Position numbers and translations under genes: made by a program
Part shown: positions 43,904 through 53,361 of the stretch, piece by piece
Layout: the number at the start of each line of letters is the position of its first letter
Numbering within the stretch: the stretch's first letter is position 1
NCBI RefSeq assembly: GCF_000420045.1
Contig: NZ_ATUE01000008.1
Coordinates: forward strand, 1-64,000
From: Perlucidibaca piscinae DSM 21586
GTDB taxonomy: Bacteria; Pseudomonadota; Gammaproteobacteria; Pseudomonadales; Moraxellaceae
Direction of reading: 5' to 3'
DNA: 64,000 nucleotides
Notes under the pieces: generated by a model
The model's input: the letters and a program-made list of their open reading frames with translations, nothing else
What the model was told of the DNA's origin: nothing
Database searches by the model: none

Positions 43904-44845
43904 ATGACGAGCTTCCAGCACCTCACCGTCCTGCTCGAAGAAACGGTTGCCGCTGTCATGGTGGACCCGCAAGGCTGCTATGTCGACGCCACCTTCGGTC
44001 GTGGCGGCCACAGCCGTCATCTGCTGGCGCAGCTGGGCGAGCAGGGCAGGCTGATCGCGTTCGACAAGGATCCGCTGGCGATCGCCGAGGGTGAGGCGCT
44101 GGCTCAGCGCGATGCCCGCTTCGAGATCGTTCACGAGTCCTTCGCCACGCTGCGCCAGCAGCTTGAGCAGCGTGGTCTGCTCGGTCGCGTCACGGGCATT
44201 CTGGCGGATCTGGGTGTGTCGTCTCCGCAGCTGGACGATGCCTCGCGTGGCTTCAGCTTCATGAATGACGGTCCGCTCGACATGCGCATGGACACCACGC
44301 GCGGCCGCTCTGCCGCCGAGTGGCTGGCCGAGGTGGGCGAAAGCGAGCTTGCCGATGTCTTCTTCACCTATGGCGAGGAGCGTCACTCGCGACGCATTGC
44401 TCGTGCCGTGGTGGCGGCTCGCGCGAAGGCCCCGATTACCGGTACGCGCCAGCTGGCCGAGCTGATTGCGGCTGCGCACCCGTCCTGGGAGCGTCACAAG
44501 CATCCGGCCACGCGCTGCTTCCAGGCCATTCGCATTGTCATCAATCGCGAGCTCGGTGATCTCGAGGATCTGCTGGCGCAGGCGCTTTCCGCGCTGGCGC
44601 CGGGCGGTCGACTGGCCGTGATCAGCTTCCATTCGCTGGAAGACAGGCTGGTCAAGCAGTTCATTCAGCGCGAAGAGCGTGGCGACGACTTTCCGGCCGG
44701 CTTGCCGGTGACGCAGGCGCAGATGAATCCGCGTCTGCGTCGTGTCGGCAAGGCTGTCGAGCCGAGTGCTGACGAGGTCGCCGCCAATCCGCGTGCGCGC
44801 AGCGCCCGCCTGCGTGTCGCCGAGCGACTGGGGGTGGCGGCATGA
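43904..44845 (+). CDS. rsmH: 16S rRNA (cytosine(1402)-N4)-methyltransferase
   Basis: A 313-residue RsmH (MraW). SAM motif YVDATFGRGGHSRHLL lies near the N-terminus; later motifs are ILADLGVSSPQLDDASRGFS, AIRIVINRELGDLE and the C-terminal FHSLEDRLVKQF. It methylates N4 of C1402, pairing with RsmI in this window. It overlaps ftsL by ATGA. Confidence 0.98.
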   Translation: MTSFQHLTVLLEETVAAVMVDPQGCYVDATFGRGGHSRHLLAQLGEQGRLIAFDKDPLAIAEGEALAQRDARFEIVHESFATLRQQLEQRGLLGRVTGILADLGVSSPQLDDASRGFSFMNDGPLDMRMDTTRGRSAAEWLAEVGESELADVFFTYGEERHSRRIARAVVAARAKAPITGTRQLAELIAAAHPSWERHKHPATRCFQAIRIVINRELGDLEDLLAQALSALAPGGRLAVISFHSLEDRLVKQFIQREERGDDFPAGLPVTQAQMNPRLRRVGKAVEPSADEVAANPRARSARLRVAERLGVAA

Positions 44846-45153
44846 ACTGGCAGACGCGCCTGCGCTCGCTGCGCTACTCCTTGCTGCAACCAGGTCTGCT
44901 GCAGACGGCTGCCGTGATTCTGGCGCTGGTGGCAGCCTCGGTCGCGGTCGCCTTCAGCGTACACAAGTCACGCCTCAATCTGGCCCAGCTGCAGGCGCTG
45001 CAGGCCGAGCGTGACCAGCTTGAGGTGGAGTGGGGTCAGCTGCTGCTCGAGCAGCAGGCATGGGGTGCCTACGGTCGCATCGGCAAGGTGGCGGTTGACG
45101 AGATGGGCATGCGCCCGCCGGCACCTCAGGAAATCATGATGGTGCGGCCATGA
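44842..45153 (+). CDS. ftsL: Cell division protein FtsL
   Basis: A 103-residue bitopic protein: cytoplasmic tail, membrane helix (about residues 22-40, AAVILALVAASVAVAFSV) and a periplasmic leucine-zipper-like coiled coil (LAQLQALQAERDQLEVEWGQ). It forms the FtsQLB complex and activates FtsWI. Sequence conservation is low; position between rsmH and ftsI decides. It overlaps both neighbours. Confidence 0.94.
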   Translation: MNWQTRLRSLRYSLLQPGLLQTAAVILALVAASVAVAFSVHKSRLNLAQLQALQAERDQLEVEWGQLLLEQQAWGAYGRIGKVAVDEMGMRPPAPQEIMMVRP

Positions 45154-46892
45154 CCCGGCGTATCGAGCCCGAACTGCGCTACCCCTGGCGGCACCGTGTG
45201 CTGGTCGGGGTTTTCGGCATTCTGTTTGCCGGACTGGCGGCGCGTGCCGCCTATCTGACCGTCATCGACAGTGACTTTCTGCGCGCCCAGGGTGATGCGC
45301 GCATGATGCGCACCGAGCCCATCATGGCCATGCGCGGCATGATTCGCGACCGCAATGGCGCCCCGCTGGCGGTGAGCACGCCGGTAGTGTCGATCTGGGT
45401 CAATCCGCGCCAGATGCTGGCTGCCAAGGTCGATCTGCATGCGCTGGCAGGTCAGCTTGGCCTGGAGCCGGTCGAGTTCAGCCGGCGCATACAGCGCAAT
45501 GCCCGCAAGGGCTTTCTCTATGCCAGACGTCACCTGTCGCCAGTGGTCGCCGAAGCGCTGCTGAATCGTGACATTCCCGGTGTTTACGGCATGACCGAAT
45601 ACCGTCGCTTCTATCCGGAAGCCGAGGTCACGGCGCACCTGCTCGGTTTCACGGATCTGGACGGACGCGGCAAGGAAGGCCTGGAGCTGGCGCTGGACGA
45701 GCAGCTCAACGGCGTGCCCGGCGAAAAGCGTGTCGTCAAGGATCTCAAGGGACATCGCGTCCAGGACGTGGCGCTGCTGAAGGCGGCCCGACCGGGGCGC
45801 GAGGTCACGCTCAGCTTTGATTCGCGCGTCCAGTATGCCGCCTACCGCGAACTGGCGCGTGGCGTCTCCGAGCATGAAGCGGACGCCGGCGTGCTGGTGT
45901 CGCTGGATGTCGAGACCGGCGAGGTGCTGGCGATGGCCAACCTGCCGTCCTACAACCCCAACAATCGCAGCCGGCTGACGCCGCAGGCACTGCGCAATCG
46001 CGCCGTCACCGACATGTTCGAGCCGGGCTCGACGATGAAGCCGTTCACCGTGGCTGCCGCGCTGGAAAGCGGGCGCTACAACACGCGCAGCCTGTTCAAC
46101 ACCAATCCCGGCACGTTCAGGGTCATCAACAAGACCATTCGCGATCACGACAACTACGGCGTCATCGATCTGGCCACGCTGATCACCAAGTCCAGCAACA
46201 TCGCGTCTGCGCAGATCGCTCTGGCACTGCCGCGCGAGACCCTGCCGACGCTGCATCAGCGCCTGGGATTCGGCAGCAAGACCGGCAGCGGTTTCCCGGG
46301 TGAGAGCGCCGGTCGCCTGCAGCCTTCCAACCGCTGGAATCCGGTCGAGCTGGCCACCATGTCGTATGGCTACGGCCTCACCGTGACGGCGTTGCAGCTG
46401 GCGCGCTCCTATGCGGCGATTGCCAGCGGCGGCATCGAACGTCCGGTCAGCTTCATCAAGGTCAGCGGCCCCGTGGCGGGCAAGCGGGTCATGGACGAGA
46501 CCGTGGCGCGCAGCCTGATTCCCATGATGGAGAACGTGGTGACCCAGGAAGGCACCGCGCTCAAGGCCGCGGTGCCGGGCTATCGCGTGGCGGGCAAGAC
46601 CGGCACGGCGCACAAGGCGCAATCCGGTGGTTATGCCCGCAACCAGTACATGTCGCTGTTTGCCGGTCTGGCACCGGCCAGCAACCCCCGTGTGGTGACC
46701 GTGGTGGTCATCGACAACCCGCGCAAGGGTGGCTACTACGGCGGCCTGGCGGCTGCCCCGGTATTTGCCCGAGCCATGTCGGAGACGCTGCGTCTGATGA
46801 ACATTTCCCCTGATCGCAGTGCCGAGCGTCTGGCCGAGCAGCACCGTCTGCCGCATCCGGCAACCTGGGCACGTCCCGGGCAGGAGGGCTGA
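45150..46892 (+). CDS. ftsI: Peptidoglycan D,D-transpeptidase FtsI (PBP3)
   Basis: A 580-residue class B penicillin-binding protein. N-terminal membrane helix at about residues 18-38, pedestal domain, then the transpeptidase with S294-x-x-K297 (GSTMK), SSN in TKSSNIASAQ and K483-T-G (KTGTAHK). It crosslinks septal peptidoglycan with FtsW. The start overlaps ftsL (ATGA). Length is typical. Confidence 0.98.
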   Translation: MTRRIEPELRYPWRHRVLVGVFGILFAGLAARAAYLTVIDSDFLRAQGDARMMRTEPIMAMRGMIRDRNGAPLAVSTPVVSIWVNPRQMLAAKVDLHALAGQLGLEPVEFSRRIQRNARKGFLYARRHLSPVVAEALLNRDIPGVYGMTEYRRFYPEAEVTAHLLGFTDLDGRGKEGLELALDEQLNGVPGEKRVVKDLKGHRVQDVALLKAARPGREVTLSFDSRVQYAAYRELARGVSEHEADAGVLVSLDVETGEVLAMANLPSYNPNNRSRLTPQALRNRAVTDMFEPGSTMKPFTVAAALESGRYNTRSLFNTNPGTFRVINKTIRDHDNYGVIDLATLITKSSNIASAQIALALPRETLPTLHQRLGFGSKTGSGFPGESAGRLQPSNRWNPVELATMSYGYGLTVTALQLARSYAAIASGGIERPVSFIKVSGPVAGKRVMDETVARSLIPMMENVVTQEGTALKAAVPGYRVAGKTGTAHKAQSGGYARNQYMSLFAGLAPASNPRVVTVVVIDNPRKGGYYGGLAAAPVFARAMSETLRLMNISPDRSAERLAEQHRLPHPATWARPGQEG

Positions 46893-46893
46893 G

Positions 46894-48366
46894 ATGCTGC
46901 TGCGTGACTGGCTGAGCGATGCCCCTGCCGCTGCCGCCGATCTGCAGGTATCGCGCCTGATCGTCGATTCGCGTCGCATCCAGCCGGGCGACACCTTCGT
47001 CGCGCTGGCCGGCATCCAGCATGATGCGCGCCAGCATATCCCGGCCGCCGTGGCCGCCGGTGCCCGCCTGGTGCTTGCCGAGGCGGGCGGTGACTGGCAG
47101 CAGCACGGCGTCTGCGGATCCGTGCCGGTGGTCGTGGTGGCGGAGCTCAGCCAGCGTCTTGGCGACCTTGCCGCCTGCTTCCACGACCAGCCCTCGGCCG
47201 CGATGACCGTGCTCGCGGTGACCGGCACCAATGGCAAGACCAGCATCGCCAATCTGCTGGCCGGTGCACTGGAGCAGCTGCACCAGCGCAGCGCGGTCAT
47301 CGGCACGCTCGGCAACGGCTTCTACGGCGAGCTGCTGCCGTCGCAGTTCACCACCCCTGATCCCTTGCAGCTGCAGGGGCTGCTGGCCTCCTTCCGTGAT
47401 CGCGGTGCCCGCTGCATCGCCATGGAGGCAAGCTCGCATGGCCTGCAGCAGGGGCGCATGGCCGGCACACGCATCCATACCGCCCTCTTTACCAACCTGA
47501 CCCGTGATCATCTCGACTACCACGGAGACATGGCCAGTTATGCGGCAGCCAAGGGCCTGCTGTTCCAGTGGCCGGATCTCAAGGCTGCCGTGATCAATGC
47601 GGACGATCCGCAGGGTGCCATCTATCGCAGCCTGCTCGCCCCGGGCGTGCGCTGCCTGCGCTACAGCCTGGATCCGGCCAGTGATGCCGAGCTGGTGGCC
47701 GAGTCCGTGCAACCCTCGCTGCAGGGGCTGCAGCTGCGCGTGCGCACGCCCGAGGGCGTGATCGCGCTGCACAGCGCGCTGCTCGGACGCTTCAATGCCA
47801 GCAACCTGCTGGCGGTGCTGGGCGGTCTCATGACCCTGGGCCACTCCGCCGTCTCAGCGGCTGCCGCGCTGGCCGCCGTGCCGCCGGTGGCCGGTCGCAT
47901 GCAGTGCCTGCGCAACGCCGGTTCGGCGCTGGCCGTGGTCGATTACGCACATACCCCGGATGCGCTCGAGCAGGCGCTGAAGGCCGCACGCGAGCACACG
48001 ACCGGGCAGCTCTGGTGCGTGTTCGGCTGCGGCGGCGGTCGCGATACCGGCAAGCGTCCGCAGATGGGCCGCGTCGCCGCCGAACTCGCCGATCGCGTCG
48101 TCATCACCACCGACAACCCGCGCGAGGAAGCGCCGGACGAGATCATCGCCCATGTCCGCAGCGGCATGCCGGCAGATGTCGATGTCGTGGTGGTGGCGGA
48201 TCGTGCCGAAGCCATTGCCCATGCCTTGCGCGAGGCGCGTCCAGAGGACGTGGTGCTGATCGCCGGCAAGGGTCACGAAACCTACCAGGAGATCATGGGC
48301 GTGCGTTACCCCTTCAACGATGCGGACCAGGTGCGCCAGGTTCTCGGTCTGGAGGCGCAGTCATGA
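46894..48366 (+). CDS. murE: UDP-MurNAc-L-Ala-D-Glu:meso-diaminopimelate ligase
   Basis: A 490-residue Mur ligase. ATP site VTGTNGKTS; the carbamylated-Lys region and EASSHGLQQGRMAG; the C-terminal DNPREEAPDEI, whose DNPR motif marks meso-DAP specificity. Thus the cell wall should be DAP-type. CAGGAGG precedes ATG 46894. It overlaps murF by ATGA. Confidence 0.98.
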   Translation: MLLRDWLSDAPAAAADLQVSRLIVDSRRIQPGDTFVALAGIQHDARQHIPAAVAAGARLVLAEAGGDWQQHGVCGSVPVVVVAELSQRLGDLAACFHDQPSAAMTVLAVTGTNGKTSIANLLAGALEQLHQRSAVIGTLGNGFYGELLPSQFTTPDPLQLQGLLASFRDRGARCIAMEASSHGLQQGRMAGTRIHTALFTNLTRDHLDYHGDMASYAAAKGLLFQWPDLKAAVINADDPQGAIYRSLLAPGVRCLRYSLDPASDAELVAESVQPSLQGLQLRVRTPEGVIALHSALLGRFNASNLLAVLGGLMTLGHSAVSAAAALAAVPPVAGRMQCLRNAGSALAVVDYAHTPDALEQALKAAREHTTGQLWCVFGCGGGRDTGKRPQMGRVAAELADRVVITTDNPREEAPDEIIAHVRSGMPADVDVVVVADRAEAIAHALREARPEDVVLIAGKGHETYQEIMGVRYPFNDADQVRQVLGLEAQS

Positions 48367-49718
48367 GACTGTCCGACATCGCCCGTCAGGTGGGTGGCGA
48401 GCTGATCGGCCTGGATGCCGATGCCGGCAGCTTTTCCACCGATACCCGTTCGCTGCATGCCGGTGATGTGTTCATTGCCCTGTCGGGGCCGAATTTCGAT
48501 GCCAACACGCTGATCGCCCAGGCGGCCGGCAAGGGCGCCCTGGCCGCGATCGTCACCCGCATGGATCCCCAGGCCGGCATTCCCCAGATCATTGTCGCGG
48601 ATGCACACCGCGCCCTGGGCCAGATTGCCGCTGCCTGGCGTGCCCGCTTCCCGGACGTCATCCGCGTCGCCATGACCGGCAGTGCCGGCAAGACCTCGAC
48701 CAAGGAGCTCGCAGCGCGCATCTTCGAGGAGCAGGGCGAGACCCTGGCCACCATCGGCAACCTCAACAACGACATCGGCGTGCCGCTGACCCTGCTGCGT
48801 CTGCGTGACCAGCACCAGTACGGCGTCTTCGAGCTGGGCGCCAACCATGCCGGCGAGATCGCCTACACGGCGGGTCTGGTGCAGCCGCATGCCGCGGTCA
48901 TCACCAATGTCGGCGTTGCCCATCTCGAAGGTTTCGGCAGCCGCGAAGGCATTGCCCGCGCCAAGGGCGAAATCTATGACGCCCTTCCGGACAACGGCAT
49001 CGCCGTGGTGAATCGTGATGACGACTTCGCCAACTTCTGGCTGCAGAAGCTGGATCCGAAGCGGGTCATCACCTTTTCGCAACAGGCGCCGGCCACCCTT
49101 CGTGCCACCGACATCGCCAGCAACGGCATGGCGCAGTACCGCTTCATGCTGCAGGTCGGCGAGCGCAGCGCCCCGGTCCAGCTGCAGCTGCTCGGGCGCC
49201 ACCAGGTTGCCAATGCCCTCGCGGCTGCCGCGCTGGCGCATGCCGTCGGCATCCGTATCGAGACCATCGTCAGCGGCCTGCAGAAGGCGCGTCCCTACGC
49301 CGGGCGCGCCGTGCTGCATCGCCTGGGCAAGGACATCTGCGTCATCGATGACAGCTACAACGCCAATCCGGTCGCCATGAAGGCGGCCATCGACCTGCTC
49401 GCGGAACTGCCGGGACGTCGTCTGGTGGTGGTCGGTGACATGGGCGAGCTGGGCGAGTCGGCTGCTGCCGGCCATGAAGAAGTAGGGGAGTACGCCAGGA
49501 TGAAAGCCATGGATGCCATGTATGTCGTCGGTCGCCACCGTGGCGACTATGCCCGCGGCTTCGGCGAGGGTACTCGCCAGTTCAGCGAGCAGGCGGACCT
49601 GATTCGTGCGCTCGAGGCCGAACTCAGCGGCGTCGTGTCGATCCTGGTCAAGGGATCGCGCAGTGCGCACATGGACCGCGTCGTGTCCGCGCTCACCGGT
49701 CAGACAGGAGATCACTGA
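48363..49718 (+). CDS. murF: UDP-MurNAc-tripeptide:D-alanyl-D-alanine ligase
   Basis: A 451-residue Mur ligase with the ATP loop VAMTGSAGKTSTKELAARI, LNNDIGVPLTLLRL and the C-terminal DDSYNANPVAMKAAI. It adds D-Ala-D-Ala to complete the soluble pentapeptide precursor. The P-loop reads GSAGKTS. It directly precedes mraY. Confidence 0.98.
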   Translation: MRLSDIARQVGGELIGLDADAGSFSTDTRSLHAGDVFIALSGPNFDANTLIAQAAGKGALAAIVTRMDPQAGIPQIIVADAHRALGQIAAAWRARFPDVIRVAMTGSAGKTSTKELAARIFEEQGETLATIGNLNNDIGVPLTLLRLRDQHQYGVFELGANHAGEIAYTAGLVQPHAAVITNVGVAHLEGFGSREGIARAKGEIYDALPDNGIAVVNRDDDFANFWLQKLDPKRVITFSQQAPATLRATDIASNGMAQYRFMLQVGERSAPVQLQLLGRHQVANALAAAALAHAVGIRIETIVSGLQKARPYAGRAVLHRLGKDICVIDDSYNANPVAMKAAIDLLAELPGRRLVVVGDMGELGESAAAGHEEVGEYARMKAMDAMYVVGRHRGDYARGFGEGTRQFSEQADLIRALEAELSGVVSILVKGSRSAHMDRVVSALTGQTGDH

Positions 49719-49719
49719 C

Positions 49720-50802
49720 ATGCTGCTCTGGCTCGCCGAACAGCTGGCGCCCGGCTACAAGGGCTTCGGGGTCTTCAGCTACCTCACCTTCCGCTTCATG
49801 CTCAGCATCGCCACCGCCTTCGCGCTGTCGCTGTGGCTGGGTCCGCGCCTGATCGACAAGCTGCGCGAGATGAAGTTCGGCCAGGCCATCCGCACCGACG
49901 GTCCGCAGACCCACCTCGCCAAGACCGGCACGCCGACCATGGGCGGTGCCCTGATCCTGATCGCGATCGCGGTCAGCACGCTGTTCTGGGCGCGTCTCGA
50001 CAACCTCTACATCTGGATCGTGCTCGCCGTGATGGCCGTGTTCGGTGCGGTCGGCTGGGTCGATGACTACCGCAAGGTGGTGGAGAAGAACCCGCGCGGC
50101 CTGCCCAGCCGCTGGAAGTACTTCTGGATGTCCCTCGGCGGCCTCGGCGCTGCCGTCGCGCTCTACCTGACCGCGAAGACGCCGGTCGAGACCAGCCTGA
50201 TCGTGCCGTTCTTCAAGGACATCATCCTGCCGCTGGGCCTGTTCTACATCGTGCTCAGCTATTTCGTCATCGTCGGTGCCAGCAACGCGGTCAACCTCAC
50301 CGACGGCCTCGACGGCCTCGCCATCATGCCCACGGTCATGGTCGCCGGCGCGCTCGCGGTGTTCGCCTACCTGACCGGCAACATCAAGTTCGCCAGCTAC
50401 CTGCAGATTCCCTTCGTCGCCGGGACCGGCGAGCTGATCATCATCTGCGGCGCCATCATCGGTGCCGGCCTCGGCTTCCTCTGGTTCAACGCCTATCCGG
50501 CACAGGTGTTCATGGGTGACGTCGGCGCGCTGTCGCTGGGCGCCGTGCTCGGCACCATCGCCGTGATCGTGCGTCAGGAGATCGTGCTCTTCATCATGTG
50601 CGGCGTCTTCGTCATGGAGACGGTGTCGGTGATGCTGCAGGTGGCCAGCTTCAAGCTCACCGGCAAGCGCATCTTCCGCATGGCGCCCATTCATCATCAC
50701 TTCGAGCTCAAGGGCTGGCCGGAAACCCGCGTGGTCGCGCGCTTCTGGATCATCAGCTTCATGCTCGTGCTGGTGGGTCTGGCGACCCTGAAGCTGCGCT
50801 GA
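49720..50802 (+). CDS. mraY: Phospho-MurNAc-pentapeptide transferase
   Basis: A 360-residue, about ten-helix membrane enzyme that makes lipid I from UDP-MurNAc-pentapeptide and undecaprenyl phosphate. Motifs: GTPTMGGALIL, WVDDYRK with the Asp pair, NAVNLTDGLDGL, and the C-terminal HHHFELKGWPE. Length equals the E. coli protein. One base separates it from the murF stop. Confidence 0.98.
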   Translation: MLLWLAEQLAPGYKGFGVFSYLTFRFMLSIATAFALSLWLGPRLIDKLREMKFGQAIRTDGPQTHLAKTGTPTMGGALILIAIAVSTLFWARLDNLYIWIVLAVMAVFGAVGWVDDYRKVVEKNPRGLPSRWKYFWMSLGGLGAAVALYLTAKTPVETSLIVPFFKDIILPLGLFYIVLSYFVIVGASNAVNLTDGLDGLAIMPTVMVAGALAVFAYLTGNIKFASYLQIPFVAGTGELIIICGAIIGAGLGFLWFNAYPAQVFMGDVGALSLGAVLGTIAVIVRQEIVLFIMCGVFVMETVSVMLQVASFKLTGKRIFRMAPIHHHFELKGWPETRVVARFWIISFMLVLVGLATLKLR

Positions 50803-50812
50803 GGAGATGACG

Positions 50813-52174
50813 ATGCTGATTCAGCGTGACGGTCTGCGGGTGGTGGTCGGTCTGGGCAAGACCGGGCTCTCCTGCGTGCGCTTCCTGCGTCGTCAGGGCT
50901 ATCCGGTGGCGGTCAACGACACGCGCGACACGCCGCCCGGCCTGGCGGAACTGCGTGCCGAGTTTCCCGAAGTCGAGGTCAGTCTCGGTCAGCTCGACGA
51001 ATCGTTGCTGCTCAAGGCACGCGAGATCGTTTGCAGCCCGGGCATCTCCATCAACGAGCCGGCCATCGCTGCCGCGCGTCTCGGTGGCGGTATTCCGGTG
51101 GTGGGGGATGTCGAGCTGTTCTGTCGCGAGGTGAAAACGCCCATCGTCGCCATCACCGGCTCCAATGCCAAGAGCACGGTGACCACGCTTGTCGGCCTGA
51201 TGGCGGAGCGCGCCGGACTGCGTACCGGCGTCTGCGGCAACATCGGCACCCCGGTGCTGGACATGCTGCTGGAAGGCGACAAGGACCTCTACGTGATGGA
51301 GCTGTCCTCGTTCCAGCTCGAGACCACGCACTCGCTGAAGGCGGCGGTTGCCGTGGTGCTCAACATCAGTGAAGACCACATGGACCGCTATGCCGGCATG
51401 GTCGAGTACCACCAGGCCAAGCACCGCATCTTCCGCAACTGCCAGCGCTTCGTGTTCAACCGCGACGACGCCCTGACCATGCCGCTGATCGCTGATGATC
51501 TGCCGCGCGCCAGCTTCGGCCTCGGTGAGCCGGACCTGGGCGACTTCGGCGTGCGTCTGGTCGATGGCAAGCCCTGGCTGGCCCGTGGCCGCGAAGCCCT
51601 GATGCCGGTGTCGGACTTGCAGATCTTCGGTGAGCACAACGTTGCCAACGCGCTGGCCTGCCTGGCCCTGGGCGAAGCCGTGAACATCCCGCGCGAGGCC
51701 ATGCTGGCCACGCTGCGCGAATTCTCCGGACTCAAGCACCGTTGCCAGCGTGTGGCGCTGGTCAACGGCATCGGCTGGTACAACGACTCCAAGGGCACCA
51801 ATGTCGGTGCCACGCTGGCCGCCATTCGCGGTCTGGGCGCGGCCATTCCCGGCAAGCTGCTGCTGATTGCCGGTGGCGTAGGCAAGGGTCAGGACTTCAG
51901 TCCGCTGTCTCCAGTCATGGCTCGCTACGGCAAGGCCCTGCTGCTGATCGGCGAGGATGCGCTGGAGATCGACCATGCCGTGCAGGCGCCGATCAGCAAG
52001 CAGTACTGCAGCAGCCTGGACGAGGCCATCGTGGCGGCGCTGGCACTGGCCGCGCCTGGCGATGCCGTCCTGCTGTCACCGGCCTGTGCCAGCTTTGACA
52101 TGTTCAAGCACTACGAGGATCGCGGTGACCAGTTCGTGGCGGGTGTGCGCCGCCTGGTGGAGGGGCAGGTCTGA
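50813..52174 (+). CDS. murD: UDP-MurNAc-L-alanine:D-glutamate ligase
   Basis: A 453-residue Mur ligase: N-terminal Rossmann region VVVGLGKTGLSCVRFL, ATP loop AITGSNAKSTVTTLV, then ELSSFQLETT and NISEDHMDRYAG, and the C-terminal NDSKGTNVGATLAAI. It adds D-Glu. ATG 50813 is chosen because GAGGAG ends 6 bases before it; ATG 50807 abuts that site. The P-loop has GSNAKST, common for MurD in this group. Confidence 0.98.
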   Translation: MLIQRDGLRVVVGLGKTGLSCVRFLRRQGYPVAVNDTRDTPPGLAELRAEFPEVEVSLGQLDESLLLKAREIVCSPGISINEPAIAAARLGGGIPVVGDVELFCREVKTPIVAITGSNAKSTVTTLVGLMAERAGLRTGVCGNIGTPVLDMLLEGDKDLYVMELSSFQLETTHSLKAAVAVVLNISEDHMDRYAGMVEYHQAKHRIFRNCQRFVFNRDDALTMPLIADDLPRASFGLGEPDLGDFGVRLVDGKPWLARGREALMPVSDLQIFGEHNVANALACLALGEAVNIPREAMLATLREFSGLKHRCQRVALVNGIGWYNDSKGTNVGATLAAIRGLGAAIPGKLLLIAGGVGKGQDFSPLSPVMARYGKALLLIGEDALEIDHAVQAPISKQYCSSLDEAIVAALALAAPGDAVLLSPACASFDMFKHYEDRGDQFVAGVRRLVEGQV

Positions 52175-53361
52175 TGATGACGCTTCTCGCCCGCCCGCTG
52201 GAGCTGCTGCGCGATGTCCGCGCCAACCTGAGCGAACGCCAGATCCTGCTGCTGTCGGCGGGGTTCCTGTTCTGCGTCGGTCTGGTCATGGTCGGATCAG
52301 CCTCCATGGGGGTGGCGGAAGCCAGCTTCGACAACCCGTTCTATTTCTTCGTGCGCCACTTCGTCTATCTCGGCATCGGTCTGTGTGCGGCCGCCGTGGT
52401 CATGCAGGTGCCGATGCAGGTCTGGCATCGCTATGCCTATCCGTTCTTCCTGCTGGCGCTGTTCCTGATCCTGATCGTGCTGATTCCGGGCATCGGTCGT
52501 CGCGTCAACGGCAGCATGCGCTGGATCGGGTTTGGCGGCATCACGCTGCAGCCCTCCGAAGTCATGAAGATGGGCGCCGTGATTGCGCTGGCCGCCTATC
52601 TGGTGCGTCGTCAGGAGGAAGTCCGCAGCCGTCTCGCCGGCTTCGTCAAGCCGCTGGCGTTTGTCGGCATCGTGCTCTTCCTGCTGCTGCTCGAGCCTGA
52701 CTTCGGGGCCAGCCTGGTCATTCTCACCGCCGTCATGGCCATGCTGTTCCTGGCCGGCGCTCCGCTGAACCAGTTTCTTGCCATGTCCGGCGTGGTGGCG
52801 CTGGCCGGCGTCGCGGTGATGATTGCCGAACCCTATCGCATGAAGCGGCTGCTGGCCTTTACCAATCCCTGGGAGGACCAGTACGGGTCCGGCTACCAGC
52901 TGGTGCAGAGCCTGATCGCCTTCGGCCGTGGCGACTGGTTTGGTGTCGGCCTCGGCCACAGTGTGCAGAAACTGTTCTATCTGCCGGAGGCACACACCGA
53001 TTTCGTGTTCGCCGTCTATGCCGAGGAGTTCGGACTGATTGGCGTGTTCCTGCTGCTGCTGGCCGTGGTCGCCCTGGTGGCCTCGGCGCTGCGCATCGGC
53101 CAGCGTGCCGAGAAGGCCGGCCAGCTGTTTTCCGCCTACGTCGCCTACGGGCTGGCGGTGATCATCGGTATCCAGTCCTGTATCAACATCGGCGTCAACA
53201 TCGGCTTCTTCCCGACCAAGGGTCTGACCCTGCCGCTGGTCAGCTACGGCGGCTCCAGCCTGGTCATCGTGTTCATGATGCTGGCCGTGCTGCTGCGCAT
53301 CGACGCCGAGTCGGGCGAGGTGCGCGAGCGTGGCGTGCGGCGCGCGGGGAGGTCGGCATGA
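52174..53361 (+). CDS. ftsW: Septal peptidoglycan glycosyltransferase FtsW
   Basis: A 395-residue SEDS protein with about ten membrane helices. Motifs: RWIGFGGITLQPSEVMK, LEPDFGASLV (with the essential Asp region), SLIAFGRGDWFGVGLG and FFPTKGLTLPLVSYGGSS. With FtsI it polymerises lipid II at the septum. It overlaps murD (TGATG) and murG (ATGA). Confidence 0.98.
   Translation: MMTLLARPLELLRDVRANLSERQILLLSAGFLFCVGLVMVGSASMGVAEASFDNPFYFFVRHFVYLGIGLCAAAVVMQVPMQVWHRYAYPFFLLALFLILIVLIPGIGRRVNGSMRWIGFGGITLQPSEVMKMGAVIALAAYLVRRQEEVRSRLAGFVKPLAFVGIVLFLLLLEPDFGASLVILTAVMAMLFLAGAPLNQFLAMSGVVALAGVAVMIAEPYRMKRLLAFTNPWEDQYGSGYQLVQSLIAFGRGDWFGVGLGHSVQKLFYLPEAHTDFVFAVYAEEFGLIGVFLLLLAVVALVASALRIGQRAEKAGQLFSAYVAYGLAVIIGIQSCINIGVNIGFFPTKGLTLPLVSYGGSSLVIVFMMLAVLLRIDAESGEVRERGVRRAGRSA

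Noticed and set aside
45126..47315. A 729-codon minus-strand frame over ftsI-murE
   Set aside because: Opposite strand of two clear enzymes, no recognisable motif.
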